Shown here: in pieces, positions 27,725 through 36,309 of the stretch | Layout: the number at the start of each line of letters is the position of its first letter | Position numbering within the stretch: the stretch's first letter is position 1 | Position numbers and translations under genes: made by a program | DNA from: Clostridium sp. TW13 | GTDB taxonomy: Bacteria > Bacillota > Clostridia > Clostridiales > Clostridiaceae | Direction of reading: 5' to 3' | NCBI RefSeq assembly: GCF_024345225.1 | Contig: NZ_BROD01000001.1 | Span: 2,924,362-2,988,361, forward strand | Length of the DNA: 64,000 bases | Notes under the pieces: model-generated | The model's database searches: none | Seen by the model: the letters and a program-made list of their open reading frames with translations, nothing else | What the model was told of the DNA's origin: nothing

Positions 27725-29488
27725 TTACTTACTCAATCCTTTTCTGTTGTTTTTTATTAATAAGTATGATGAGATTAGCCCTTGAATAATAATCAATACT
27801 TGAGTCAATAACATTACCATCATCATAATCATTACCATTTTCCTAATACCTGGTATGCTTACTTTTGTATCTATATATTTATCAGTAACAATGCTTTTTC
27901 TATATTTATAAAGTTCTTTTCCTTTAATCACATCAGTTAATAAATCATCCTCTGGCATTTTATGAAGAACTCCCTTAAAATCAAGTGTTTTGGTTTCATA
28001 TATTTTCTCAGCTTCATCATAATCTACTATCATGATAACTTTTTTATCTCCAATAGACCCAATACATACATATCCGTTCATCTTATCAAATACCCCTTTG
28101 GCATGGGCTTTTTTTGAAGAAAAATATGAAAAAGAAACTTGATTATTCTTGTTCTTTTTTGGAATACGATACATGTCCAAAAATGCAGCATTAGTAACTT
28201 TTCCATGCACTGCGCTTACATCTACAGGTAGATTATTAATATCTGCTGAATTTTTTATAAGATGATCTTCATCATTAAACATTATGAATTGCTGGATACT
28301 CCTAAAAAAAGTAAAATTCTTAAAGCCTGCACTTTCTGCAGCTGCATATACAATTATGGCTTGAGAGACCAAAATAAACAAACAAATGCAAACTCTTCCT
28401 AAAAGCTTAAATAGTATTTTTTTTCTAACCTGATTACTATCAAGCATCCCAAGTTCCCTATACAGCTTGTCTAATTCTGATTTTATTGTTTTATTTCTTT
28501 TATCATACCTTAGCTTTTCTCTAAGTTCATTTGCAAATTGCAAATTAATCTTTCTGATCAAAGTATATACTTCCGCTTTTGTAATAGGATCTGTAGCTGA
28601 AATCTGCGTAAGTAGTTTTTTCGCTTTATTAAAATCATTAGACTTAAAACAACATTTTGCATAAAGAAGCAAAAATTCTGAACTATTATAATTATGTTCT
28701 TCAAGAAACTTACAATCATTTAATGCAATATGTATTTGTCCTTTATCATATAATATCTTGGACCTATAAAAATGAGCATATATATCTTCCTGGTCCAGTT
28801 GCAATATGTTCTCAAAAATATAAAGGGATTTTTCCACATCACCCATATGCAGATAATATTTTCCTCTCATAAGAAGCAAATCCGGATCATTCTCATATAT
28901 GTCGTATGCATTATCTATACATTTACTTGCATACTCAAAATCATTATTCTCAAGTGCCTCAAATGCAGCTTCTCTATACTGTAAAAACTTTTCATAATCG
29001 CATCCTAACTTCTCATTAAGAAAACAATATCTAAGACCATTGTTATTATTTATTTGCTTAAAAAGATAATCCACAAATTCTTTAGGATAACATTCATAAA
29101 GATATTGTTTTTGCTCATTCCAATTAAAGTTATCCTCAAGAAGTTTCCATACCTCCTGAGGTAGATAGTGGTTGGTCATTAAAAACTCTAACATTATGCT
29201 ATTAAGAAGTTGTCTATCTCCCATAGACCAAACGGCTTCTGATTTTAAAAGACCTCTCCAATTTCCTATATTAATTCGTGAGAAAAAATCATTATATATA
29301 ACTTGAACCTTACTAATAAACTCTTCTACCTCTTCTTGAAAACCAAGTGCTTCTGTTTTAACTTCCTCTAAATCATTAATGTATCTAGATTCTTGTTTAA
29401 TGTTTTCCCAATTATAATGATTTAGAAAAGTTTCACTGGTTTCAATTTCCTCAGCCTTTTTTATTTTATTATCATCCTCAAAATTCAT
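27725..29488 (-). CDS. Large TPR membrane protein of unknown function
   Basis: A protein of 587 aa. The N-terminal 180 residues are charged and helical and rich in Trp. TPRs occupy about 165-330 (AAFEALENNDFEYASKCIDN; LLMRGKYYLHMGDVEKSLYI). One membrane helix is at about 357-380, a compact beta-rich domain of about 150 residues (VDVSAVHGKVTNAAFLDMYR onward) follows, and the last helix is at about 548-575. The domain between the helices would lie outside the cell. It starts 10 bp after nudC, so it is translationally close. No known family is recognised; a fused sensor or assembly factor is possible. Confidence 0.72.
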   Translation of the reverse strand: MNFEDDNKIKKAEEIETSETFLNHYNWENIKQESRYINDLEEVKTEALGFQEEVEEFISKVQVIYNDFFSRINIGNWRGLLKSEAVWSMGDRQLLNSIMLEFLMTNHYLPQEVWKLLEDNFNWNEQKQYLYECYPKEFVDYLFKQINNNNGLRYCFLNEKLGCDYEKFLQYREAAFEALENNDFEYASKCIDNAYDIYENDPDLLLMRGKYYLHMGDVEKSLYIFENILQLDQEDIYAHFYRSKILYDKGQIHIALNDCKFLEEHNYNSSEFLLLYAKCCFKSNDFNKAKKLLTQISATDPITKAEVYTLIRKINLQFANELREKLRYDKRNKTIKSELDKLYRELGMLDSNQVRKKILFKLLGRVCICLFILVSQAIIVYAAAESAGFKNFTFFRSIQQFIMFNDEDHLIKNSADINNLPVDVSAVHGKVTNAAFLDMYRIPKKNKNNQVSFSYFSSKKAHAKGVFDKMNGYVCIGSIGDKKVIMIVDYDEAEKIYETKTLDFKGVLHKMPEDDLLTDVIKGKELYKYRKSIVTDKYIDTKVSIPGIRKMVMIMMMVMLLTQVLIIIQGLISSYLLIKNNRKGLSK

Positions 29489-29498
29489 AATTCCTTAA

Positions 29499-30335
29499 TC
29501 ACTTCACTTCCGTCAAAATATTATTTTTAAATGCTAATATCATTTCGTTAGTTAAACTTATATTATTAGCCTCAACCTTTATTTCATCTCTATGAACCCA
29601 AACTGCCTCTGCCAACTCTTCTTTATCAAGGGTTATTGTTCCGTCTCCATCAAGTTCAGCAAAGAAACCTAGAAGCAATGAACCTGAAAATGACCATGGT
29701 TGGCTTTTATAATATCTTATGTTTTTAACTCTAATGCCTACTTCCTCCATAACTTCTCTTTCTACAGTTTCTTCTATAGTCTCTCCAATCTCTGTGTATC
29801 CAGCAATCAAAGCATATCTTCTATAATCACCTTGAGCATACCTAGACAATAATATCTTATCTCCATCTGAAATTGCTACTATCATTGCTGGAGATATTTT
29901 AGGATATTGTTCATGATGACAATTTGAACAATACAATTTTCTTTCCTTTGAAGATCTCTCCATTGCGCTTCCACACTTACCACAGAATCTATTCTCTTTA
30001 TACCAATTGTTTAACTGAAATGCTGTAATTCCAGCAAAAGCTTTATACCTTGGAACTGCAGTTCTGAAAATTTGTATGTTTTTCATAGTGTATCCATCTA
30101 ATAAAACTTTTGAATGCGAATTAGCTAAATAATATGTTGTATCATCTATTGAAAACAAAAATATAAATTCAACATTTATATTTTTCCATTCTGAATATTT
30201 AGAAAATCCAATTTCTCCATTATCTTCTTTTACCATCGCTAACTGTTCATCAAAGTACATAACAATACTATTATCTGATGGCTGCTGATTTCTATAATTA
30301 TTATCATACTTATATGGTCCTATATCTTGAATCAT
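29499..30335 (-). CDS. nudC: NAD+/NADH diphosphatase (Nudix)
   Basis: A protein of 278 aa. A zinc ribbon (C118, C121, C136, C139) precedes a Nudix domain with box G-x5-E-x7-REVMEEVG (about 179-201). The NudC signature SQPWSFSGSLLLGF follows. It hydrolyses NADH or NAD+ to NMN and AMP, and homologues remove NAD caps from RNA. The start is ATG 30335 behind GGAGGAA; a TTG five codons earlier lies on the ribosome-binding site. It is first in an operon with two TPR membrane proteins, an unusual partnership. Confidence 0.93.
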   Translation of the reverse strand: MIQDIGPYKYDNNYRNQQPSDNSIVMYFDEQLAMVKEDNGEIGFSKYSEWKNINVEFIFLFSIDDTTYYLANSHSKVLLDGYTMKNIQIFRTAVPRYKAFAGITAFQLNNWYKENRFCGKCGSAMERSSKERKLYCSNCHHEQYPKISPAMIVAISDGDKILLSRYAQGDYRRYALIAGYTEIGETIEETVEREVMEEVGIRVKNIRYYKSQPWSFSGSLLLGFFAELDGDGTITLDKEELAEAVWVHRDEIKVEANNISLTNEMILAFKNNILTEVK

Positions 30336-30568
30336 AAATACTTCCTCCAAACTTTGTCCAATATCTGTAATAGCTATATTTTAGTATATCATCATCTGGC
30401 ACTTCCATAAAGGTTATGTTTTCTTATACTTACTTATATTAAAACTACATGTTCTTCCCGTTTAGTTTAATCGTATTCTATATATGATATAGTTAAATAT
30501 TATTGGTAATATATCTTCCAAAAATAAATCATTTAGCCATCGCAAAATAACTAAAAAGCCCAAATAGA

Positions 30569-30603
30569 CTAGCATATAAGCCTATGTGTTTTTAGATGCC
30601 TTA
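30569..30603 (+). repeat. Dispersed intergenic repeat, family B, copy 2
   Basis: CTAGCATATAAGCCTATGTG followed by TTTTTAGATGCCTTA, nearly the same as 23269-23303. It lies in the 690-bp gap 30336-31024, which otherwise holds AT-rich sequence, a flagellin relic and a hairpin. Confidence 0.6.
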
Positions 30604-30700
30604 TAGTGAGATTTCATATGGCCGAAAAAAATAATGTTATAAGATTAATTTTTAATAATTTCAAATACTCACTACGATCATATTGGTAAAACAGCTAATG

Positions 30701-30829
30701 TTAATAGTGCAAATTTAATAACCGAAAAATTATTCTATAGCCTGTACTTAATTTTTCAGTTGTTTTAGAAATCTTATTATTATTTATTCCTAACATCCTG
30801 CTTGCAATTATATTATGTCCAAGTATCAT
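30701..30829 (-). pseudogene. Flagellin N-terminal fragment
   Basis: A 42-codon frame begins MILGHNIIASRMLGINNN and continues KISKTTEKLSTGYRI. This matches the start of flagellin (M-I-x-x-H-N ... EKLSSGYRIN), the helix that forms the D0 domain. It breaks off exactly at GYRI, before the conserved AGDDAAGL, and runs into unrelated residues and a stop. No D1 or C-terminal flagellin sequence follows and no flagellar genes lie near. It is a decayed remnant. Confidence 0.6.
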
Positions 30830-30980
30830 ATAAACACATCCTGAATTTAATTTTATCATATTTCTTGATTTTTTGATGTTTTTATGAATAAACATTATGT
30901 TTTTGTCATAAAAACTATATATTTCATATTGAAAATACAACAGTTACCATATCATTACGATAAGTCTCAGTAAATATTAG

Positions 30981-31021
30981 AAAATGAGTGAGTTCCAAAT
31001 ACTAAAGAACTCACTCATTTT
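30981..31021 (-). terminator. Perfect 15-bp hairpin after the small ORF
   Basis: AAAATGAGTGAGTTC pairs fully with GAACTCACTCATTTT around an 11-nt loop. It begins 4 bp beyond the stop of the small gene at 31025. There are no genes on the other side, which supports that gene being real. Confidence 0.75.
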
Positions 31022-31024
31022 AAC

Positions 31025-31195
31025 TTATCCTATCTTAATTCTATCAATCTGCACATGAATACCATCTATAATTGCTGGAATTGCAGGCATTATTACATTA
31101 AAAAAATTATACAGCATAGTTGGATTTTTAATTTTCACTATAACTCTACTATGAAGTGTATATGCTTTTGGAGTACACATTATATAAATCTTCAC
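31025..31195 (-). CDS. Small protein candidate, 56 aa, unknown
   Basis: The frame starts at GTG 31195, seven bases after a perfect GGAGG (31203-31207), and ends just before a strong hairpin terminator. The peptide begins MKIYIMCTPKAYTLHSRVIV and ends IIDGIHVQIDRIKIG. It is basic with no clear signal peptide; the middle (NFFNVIMPAIPAIIDG) is hydrophobic. I recognise no family. The ribosome-binding site, spacing and terminator make it more likely real than not. The opposite-strand open frame (31055-31300) lacks such support. Confidence 0.55.
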   Translation of the reverse strand: MKIYIMCTPKAYTLHSRVIVKIKNPTMLYNFFNVIMPAIPAIIDGIHVQIDRIKIG

Positions 31196-31420
31196 CAAAA
31201 TACCTCCAAATTTAAATTAATCTTACTTTACTCGAATTACCTAATAACCAAAGATATTTTATCAAATGTACCAATTCACCATATGAAACTAATTCTATAA
31301 TAAATTCTATGCTTTACATTCAGTTATATTTATCCATTCTAAAAATATATTAAGATATAAAAAATAGAGTCACTGAATTAGCAATATCCGTACGCTAACT
31401 CAACAACCCTATACCTATAT

Positions 31421-32260
31421 TTAATATGTATCATTATATTTTAAACTATATTGTTTTGGAGTAATTCCAAATTTATTTTTATATAACTTTATAAAATGTG
31501 AGATATTTTCATATCCTAAAATATATGCAACTTCTGTTACATTTTTTACTTTTAACAATTCTTGAGCTTTAGTAAGCTTTAAATTTGTAAGATATGAATT
31601 TGGACTTATCCCTACTGCTTTCTTAAATTTCATTGAAAAGTTAGTAAGCGACATATTAAGAGTAAATGCTATTTCACTTACAGTTATGTTATCTAAAATA
31701 TGCTCTTTCATCAAGCAAATAGCTTTTTGAATGTCAGAAACTGATTTTTCCTTGGTTGAATTATGAAGTACTCTGTTTTTGAATAGATTATAGGTTATTT
31801 CTTGAGCATATAAATCAATAATGAATTCCTTATTTTTATCACTACTACTTGCTGTCAGCGCTAGTCTATTTACTGCATGACTTATATTAGAATCCTTTAT
31901 TACTGGTATTGAAATTTCGTTTATATTTACTTCATCTTCAAAATCCAAATTAATTTTATCATTAATTTGTGTAATTAACCTATCTGAAAGCTCCAAAACC
32001 ATAGCTTTAGTAGGTTTTGTGATTTCCATATTGACATCGGAATTTGGCTTAAGTAATATAAATTGATCTTTCGAATAGGTGATTGTATCTTCATTATTTA
32101 TTTTAACTTTTTTTTCACCATTAATAATGGTACACAGGCGGTTATATTCATAGGATCTATATTTATCACTATAATAACTATCGAAATCATAATACATGAT
32201 ACGTAAATATTCTGTTTCCAACCCATCCATTAATTCTAAATTTCTATCAAACCTATTCAT
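31421..32260 (-). CDS. AraC-family regulator
   Basis: A protein of 279 aa. The N-terminal beta-rich sensor (about 25-90, RLCTIINGEKKVKINNED) is followed by a C-terminal AraC helix-turn-helix pair (VSEIAFTLNMSLTNFSMKFK; VAYILGYENISHFIKLYKNK). Two adjacent ATGs exist; the second (32260) has better spacing from GAGGTGA. It is divergent from an iron alcohol dehydrogenase and likely controls it, for example in response to an alcohol, aldehyde or polyol. This is inference from position. Confidence 0.88.
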   Translation of the reverse strand: MNRFDRNLELMDGLETEYLRIMYYDFDSYYSDKYRSYEYNRLCTIINGEKKVKINNEDTITYSKDQFILLKPNSDVNMEITKPTKAMVLELSDRLITQINDKINLDFEDEVNINEISIPVIKDSNISHAVNRLALTASSSDKNKEFIIDLYAQEITYNLFKNRVLHNSTKEKSVSDIQKAICLMKEHILDNITVSEIAFTLNMSLTNFSMKFKKAVGISPNSYLTNLKLTKAQELLKVKNVTEVAYILGYENISHFIKLYKNKFGITPKQYSLKYNDTY

Positions 32261-32431
32261 CATTCACCTCAGCAAATAAATTTCATACAAAATTATATCA
32301 TAGTACAAAGATCTAATGAAAGATATATTGTATTTGAAATTTTAGCTATTTTATAGAAAAATAGATTAGTTAATTATTTTTGCTTAATGTATTATATACA
32401 ATATGGTGTAACAACAAAGGAGGAATTATTA

Positions 32432-33583
32432 ATGGGATATAAATTTTTTATGCCTCCATTAAGTTTAATGGGAAAAGGATGCCTTAATGATGCTGGTGAA
32501 GAATTATCATCTCTAGGACTAAAAAAAGCTTTAATAGTAACAGATAAATTCTTACTTGAAATAGAATTAGCAAAAAAATTAACAGATGTTTTGGACACTA
32601 ATGGAATAGATTATGCTATCTACGATGGTATAAAACCTAATCCTACAGTTCAAGCAGTTGAAGAAGCCTTTGATATGCTAAAAGAAAACAATTGTGATTT
32701 CGTAATATCATTAGGTGGTGGATCTGCACACGATTGTGCTAAAGCAATTGCTTTACTAGCAACTAATGGAGGAAAAATAGGTGATTATGAAGGTGTAAAC
32801 AAATCTTCTAAACCTTGTATGCCTCTTGTAACAGTAAATACTACTGCTGGCACTGCAAGTGAAATGACAGTATTCTGCATCATAACAGATGAAGAAAGAC
32901 ATATAAAAATGGCCATTGTAGATAAAAACGTAAATCCAATTATGGCAATAAATGATCCTGTACTAATGATGGCAATGCCAAAATCATTAACTGCAGCAAC
33001 TGGTATGGATGCACTAACTCATGCTATTGAAGCATATGTATCAACATCCGCAACACCTGTAACAGATGCCTGTGCATTAAAGGCTATTTCAATAATAAGT
33101 ACTTATTTAGCAAAAGCTGTAGATAAGGGTAACGATGAAACAGCTAGAGAACAAATGGCTTATGCTGAATATTTAGCTGGCATGGCATTTAACAATGCAA
33201 GCTTAGGATATGTTCACGCTATAGCTCACCAATTAGGTGGATTCTATAACTTACCACATGGAGTATGTAATGCTATATTACTGCCACATGTTCAAAAATA
33301 CAATTTAGAAGTTTCCCATGAAAAACTAGCAGATGTTGCAAAAGCTATGGGAGTAAATACTGATAATCTTTCTTCAATAGAATCTGGTAAAAAAGCTATA
33401 GAAGCTATAGAGCAATTATCATCTTACATCAATATTCCAAAAGGATTAGGTGAATTAGGTGCTAAAGAAGAGGATATACAAACTTTAGCTGAAAATGCTT
33501 TAAAAGATGCTTGTGGACTTACAAATCCTAAGCAAGGTTCTTTAGAAGATATAATGAACATAATAAAATCAGCAATGAATTAA
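32432..33583 (+). CDS. Iron-containing alcohol dehydrogenase (1,3-propanediol/butanol type)
   Basis: A protein of 383 aa, group III ADH. The NAD-binding motif is [11 protein letters not shown] (about 95-105). Metal ligands are the D/H/H/H set including [14 protein letters not shown] (about 192-205) and [19 protein letters not shown] (about 262-280). It reduces aldehydes to alcohols with NAD(P)H. DhaT-like 1,3-propanediol dehydrogenases and clostridial ethanol/butanol dehydrogenases belong here, and sequence alone does not separate them. The start is ATG 32432 after AAAGGAGG, where the family alignment begins. Confidence 0.93.
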   Translation: MGYKFFMPPLSLMGKGCLNDAGEELSSLGLKKALIVTDKFLLEIELAKKLTDVLDTNGIDYAIYDGIKPNPTVQAVEEAFDMLKENNCDFVISLGGGSAHDCAKAIALLATNGGKIGDYEGVNKSSKPCMPLVTVNTTAGTASEMTVFCIITDEERHIKMAIVDKNVNPIMAINDPVLMMAMPKSLTAATGMDALTHAIEAYVSTSATPVTDACALKAISIISTYLAKAVDKGNDETAREQMAYAEYLAGMAFNNASLGYVHAIAHQLGGFYNLPHGVCNAILLPHVQKYNLEVSHEKLADVAKAMGVNTDNLSSIESGKKAIEAIEQLSSYINIPKGLGELGAKEEDIQTLAENALKDACGLTNPKQGSLEDIMNIIKSAMN

Positions 33584-33672
33584 ATTGCAGCCACTAGTAT
33601 CCAGATTATATTTCCTTACTGGTTAATAGTCGCTGGTATACTATTAATTATATAAAACCCTAAACCCTACAA

Positions 33673-33703
33673 AAAAAGACCTACTATAATGCAGGTCTTT
33701 TTT
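33673..33703 (+). terminator. Terminator of alcohol dehydrogenase gene
   Basis: AAAAAGACCT/AGGTCTTTTT with a 10-nt loop. It can also serve as a minus-strand terminator for cooS. Confidence 0.92.
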
Positions 33704-33768
33704 ATATATTAATATAATTTACTTGCTTGCCTTGTAAACTAATTATAATCATCCACTAATTACAATTA

Positions 33769-35655
33769 TTATAGTAATCCTAAACCATTCCTTCTGTTAA
33801 GAATGATTTCTTCCAAACGGTCAGCTGCTTTCATTACATCCTCTTCAAGAATTAATTGACCACCAGTTAAATCTTTTAAATCCTCAGTTAATACCTTAGT
33901 TACAACTTCACTTCCAGTAATAAATGGGGGAATCGCAAGATGTAATGGAAGACCTAACGCTAACCCAAATGCACCATCCGCAAGAGCCTGCTCTTCCAAC
34001 CATTGAGGTGCAGATAATACTAATGGAAGTTGTGGAATATCTATTCCTAAATACTCTGCAAGTTGTGATGCAACAATTTCAAGCCTTCCAATTGCTAGAC
34101 AAGGTCCAAAATTCAATACTGGAGGAATTCCTAAGCTTTCACATACTTCCTTCAAGTTATCACCTGCAAGACTAGCAGCAGATGGTGACATTAATCCTAC
34201 ATTTTCTAATCCTCCGCTAGAACATCCTGCTGAAAGAACAATTATATCTCTCTTTATAAGTTCTTTTGTCAATTCCACTGTAAATACATCATGTCCTTTT
34301 GCAGTAAGATTTGAACATCCAACTACCCCAGCAACCCCTTTTATTTTACCACTAGCAATTAGATCAACTAGAGGTTTCCAAGTTCCACCTAAAAACTCTC
34401 TTAAAGAATTCTCACTTACTCCTGTGACAACATCGTCAAACCCATGTTCCATTGGTATACTTATCTTCACGTTCTTTCTTCTACTTGAATAGCTCTTTAT
34501 TGCTTCTTCAATAACATTGTCTGTTATTAATTCTCTATCTTCATAGGCATATTTAATATAATCTGCATTAGCCTTCTTTGCCACATCATCAAGACATATC
34601 ATCTTAACTTCAAACTCATCTGCAATAGGTTCTATTCCAGGAAGCGTACAATTAAACTCTGAAAGAATTATATCTATTCCACCTGTAGAAATAAGGGCTT
34701 CACTTGTAAAATTGTTTCCTGCATGTCCTGAAAAAACTTCTTTATAGTGCTCACCTCTAAGTTGTAGATCTTGTCCAACACATGTACATCCAACAAGTCT
34801 AAAACCTTTTGCCCCAACAGCTTTTGCCTTAGCAGTAATATCTTCATCTAAAAGTCTATCTTGTAAATGAGCTATTATTGAATGTTGATGACCTGTAATC
34901 ATTATATTTATATAATCTGTGTCGACTACCTTAAAACCAACCTGCGCTTGACGTATTACAGGTTCTCCAAGCATAACATCATTTAAAAGATTAGTTAAAG
35001 TAAGTCCATATAAACCTGTAGAGATTCCTAAGTTTAAGCAATTTAATAACATATCCACTGGGTCACTACTTAAATTAGTTGAAGTCTTAACTATAGCATC
35101 AAAAACCTCTGATTTTGCTCCACCGGGTAGAATGTCGAGTTTCTCCCAAACCTTAACCCTTGGTGCATATGCTATTTTCTTAACAAGCTCCATTTTCTCA
35201 TATCTAGGCTTATATAAATCTCTTAAAACTGCATCTGACACAAGAACTGCTTTCTTATGTGTATCTTCTTCATTTATCCCAAAAATTTCAGCTAGATGAT
35301 TTAAGGTATCAACACCCTTAATAATTCCTTTATTTTCTCCAGTTTTCTTTAAGTTTAATGCAGTATTTTCAACTATATGCAAATAGCATCCAGAACCAGC
35401 TGCTACAGCTCTTAAGAAATTACGAGCAACAATCGTATCTGCATTAGCTCCACATACCCCACGAGGAGCTTTTGGTGTTATCCTACATGGGCCATTTGAA
35501 CATAAACGACAGCAAACCCCTTGTAGACCAAAACCACATTTAGGACTTTGGCTCTTCACTCTGTGATGAGAAGTTTCTACCTCTGAATTAGCAATAAAAT
35601 TTTCTAATACCTTATCAGCACTACTACATGATGTACAATTTCCACAAGTATTCAT
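33769..35655 (-). CDS. cooS: Anaerobic carbon monoxide dehydrogenase, catalytic subunit
   Basis: A protein of 628 aa, full length. It interconverts CO and CO2 at a Ni-Fe-S C-cluster. N-terminal cysteines for the B and D clusters are present (CGNCTSCSS; CGFGLQGVCCRLCSNGPCRI; GVCGANADTI). C-cluster regions include GHQHSIIAH, GCTCVGQD, FNCTLPG and GVVGCSN. It is a solitary CooS: no cooF, cooC or acs/CODH operon is in the window. It may therefore serve CO detoxification or redox balancing with ferredoxin rather than acetogenesis. It shares operator-like sites with the adjacent Rrf2 gene. Start ATG 35655 follows GGAGGA. Confidence 0.96.
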   Translation of the reverse strand: MNTCGNCTSCSSADKVLENFIANSEVETSHHRVKSQSPKCGFGLQGVCCRLCSNGPCRITPKAPRGVCGANADTIVARNFLRAVAAGSGCYLHIVENTALNLKKTGENKGIIKGVDTLNHLAEIFGINEEDTHKKAVLVSDAVLRDLYKPRYEKMELVKKIAYAPRVKVWEKLDILPGGAKSEVFDAIVKTSTNLSSDPVDMLLNCLNLGISTGLYGLTLTNLLNDVMLGEPVIRQAQVGFKVVDTDYINIMITGHQHSIIAHLQDRLLDEDITAKAKAVGAKGFRLVGCTCVGQDLQLRGEHYKEVFSGHAGNNFTSEALISTGGIDIILSEFNCTLPGIEPIADEFEVKMICLDDVAKKANADYIKYAYEDRELITDNVIEEAIKSYSSRRKNVKISIPMEHGFDDVVTGVSENSLREFLGGTWKPLVDLIASGKIKGVAGVVGCSNLTAKGHDVFTVELTKELIKRDIIVLSAGCSSGGLENVGLMSPSAASLAGDNLKEVCESLGIPPVLNFGPCLAIGRLEIVASQLAEYLGIDIPQLPLVLSAPQWLEEQALADGAFGLALGLPLHLAIPPFITGSEVVTKVLTEDLKDLTGGQLILEEDVMKAADRLEEIILNRRNGLGLL

Positions 35656-35673
35656 TAAAAATATCCTCCTTAT

Positions 35674-35694
35674 ACTATACCTTTTTGGTATAGT
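35674..35694 (-). promoter_or_regulatory. Candidate Rrf2 operator at cooS promoter
   Basis: ACTATACC-TTTTT-GGTATAGT is a perfect 8-bp inverted repeat just upstream of the cooS ribosome-binding site. The same GGTATAGTTTTAAT half recurs upstream of the Rrf2 gene at 36158, which suggests a shared regulator. Confidence 0.65.
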
Positions 35695-35716
35695 TTTAAT
35701 TATATAAAATGGGGAA

Positions 35717-36130
35717 TTAGTATTTCCCCTCTTTTAAATCTTTGAAATTAATATTTGATAATTGTAAGACAAGACTTTCTTGTACCCCTCCAAGAGCTCT
35801 ATGAATTTCACACTTATTGCCTTTTCTAGCATTACAATAAGCAGGATCATAAATACATCTATTTACACAAATAGGGCCATCAATAGCTTCTATAACATCT
35901 CTTAATGTAATTTCTTCTGGGAGCTTATTAAGTGAATAACCACCATTAACTCCTCTATAGGATTTTATAATTTCAGGTGCAATAAGTTTCCTTAAAAGCT
36001 TTAACAAAAACCTAAGAGGAAGTCCCTCATGCTCAGAAATTGTCGCTGCATCGACCTTTGCACCATATTCCAATTTTGATAAATAAAGTACTACACGTAA
36101 ACCATAATCTGCTTCTTGTGTTATTTTCAT
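35717..36130 (-). CDS. Rrf2-family regulator, probably Fe-S sensing
   Basis: A protein of 137 aa. The winged helix is at 1-75 (MKITQEADYGLRVVLYLSK; YRGVNGGYSLNK as wing). Residues about 90-115 carry Cys residues (CVNRCIYDPAYC, then NKC) at the place where IscR/NsrR-type members bind a [2Fe-2S] or [4Fe-4S] cluster. It precedes cooS by about 60 bp in the same direction, and both are preceded by the same TTAAAACTATACC element. It is likely an autoregulator that also controls cooS. The signal could be iron, NO, O2 or CO. Confidence 0.9.
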   Translation of the reverse strand: MKITQEADYGLRVVLYLSKLEYGAKVDAATISEHEGLPLRFLLKLLRKLIAPEIIKSYRGVNGGYSLNKLPEEITLRDVIEAIDGPICVNRCIYDPAYCNARKGNKCEIHRALGGVQESLVLQLSNINFKDLKEGKY

Positions 36131-36157
36131 AATATCTCCTCGAAAGTTTACTCATTT

Positions 36158-36171
36158 GGTATAGTTTTAAT
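36158..36171 (-). promoter_or_regulatory. Rrf2 half-site upstream of its own gene
   Basis: GGTATAGTTTTAAT is identical to one arm plus flank of the cooS palindrome (35687-35700). It lies 28 bp before the Rrf2 start codon. Confidence 0.5.
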
Positions 36172-36309
36172 ATATTATTTTTATTTTATTTTGTCAATAA
36201 CCTTGTTATGAAAAATTTATATTGGTGGATTATAGAAAAAGTAAGGTTAGTATATGCAACATTAACCAAGTTGTATATACTAACCTCCCTATAAACTATC
36301 AAAAAAACT

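Noticed and set aside
30670-30770. Plus-strand peptide with TANVNSANLITEK, faintly like a flagellin C-terminus
   Set aside because: It is on the strand opposite to the flagellin N-terminal relic and too short and simple to support.
31055-31300. 81-codon plus-strand frame
   Set aside because: Cys/His/Tyr-rich random-looking peptide, no ribosome-binding site. The minus-strand 56-codon frame has far better signals.
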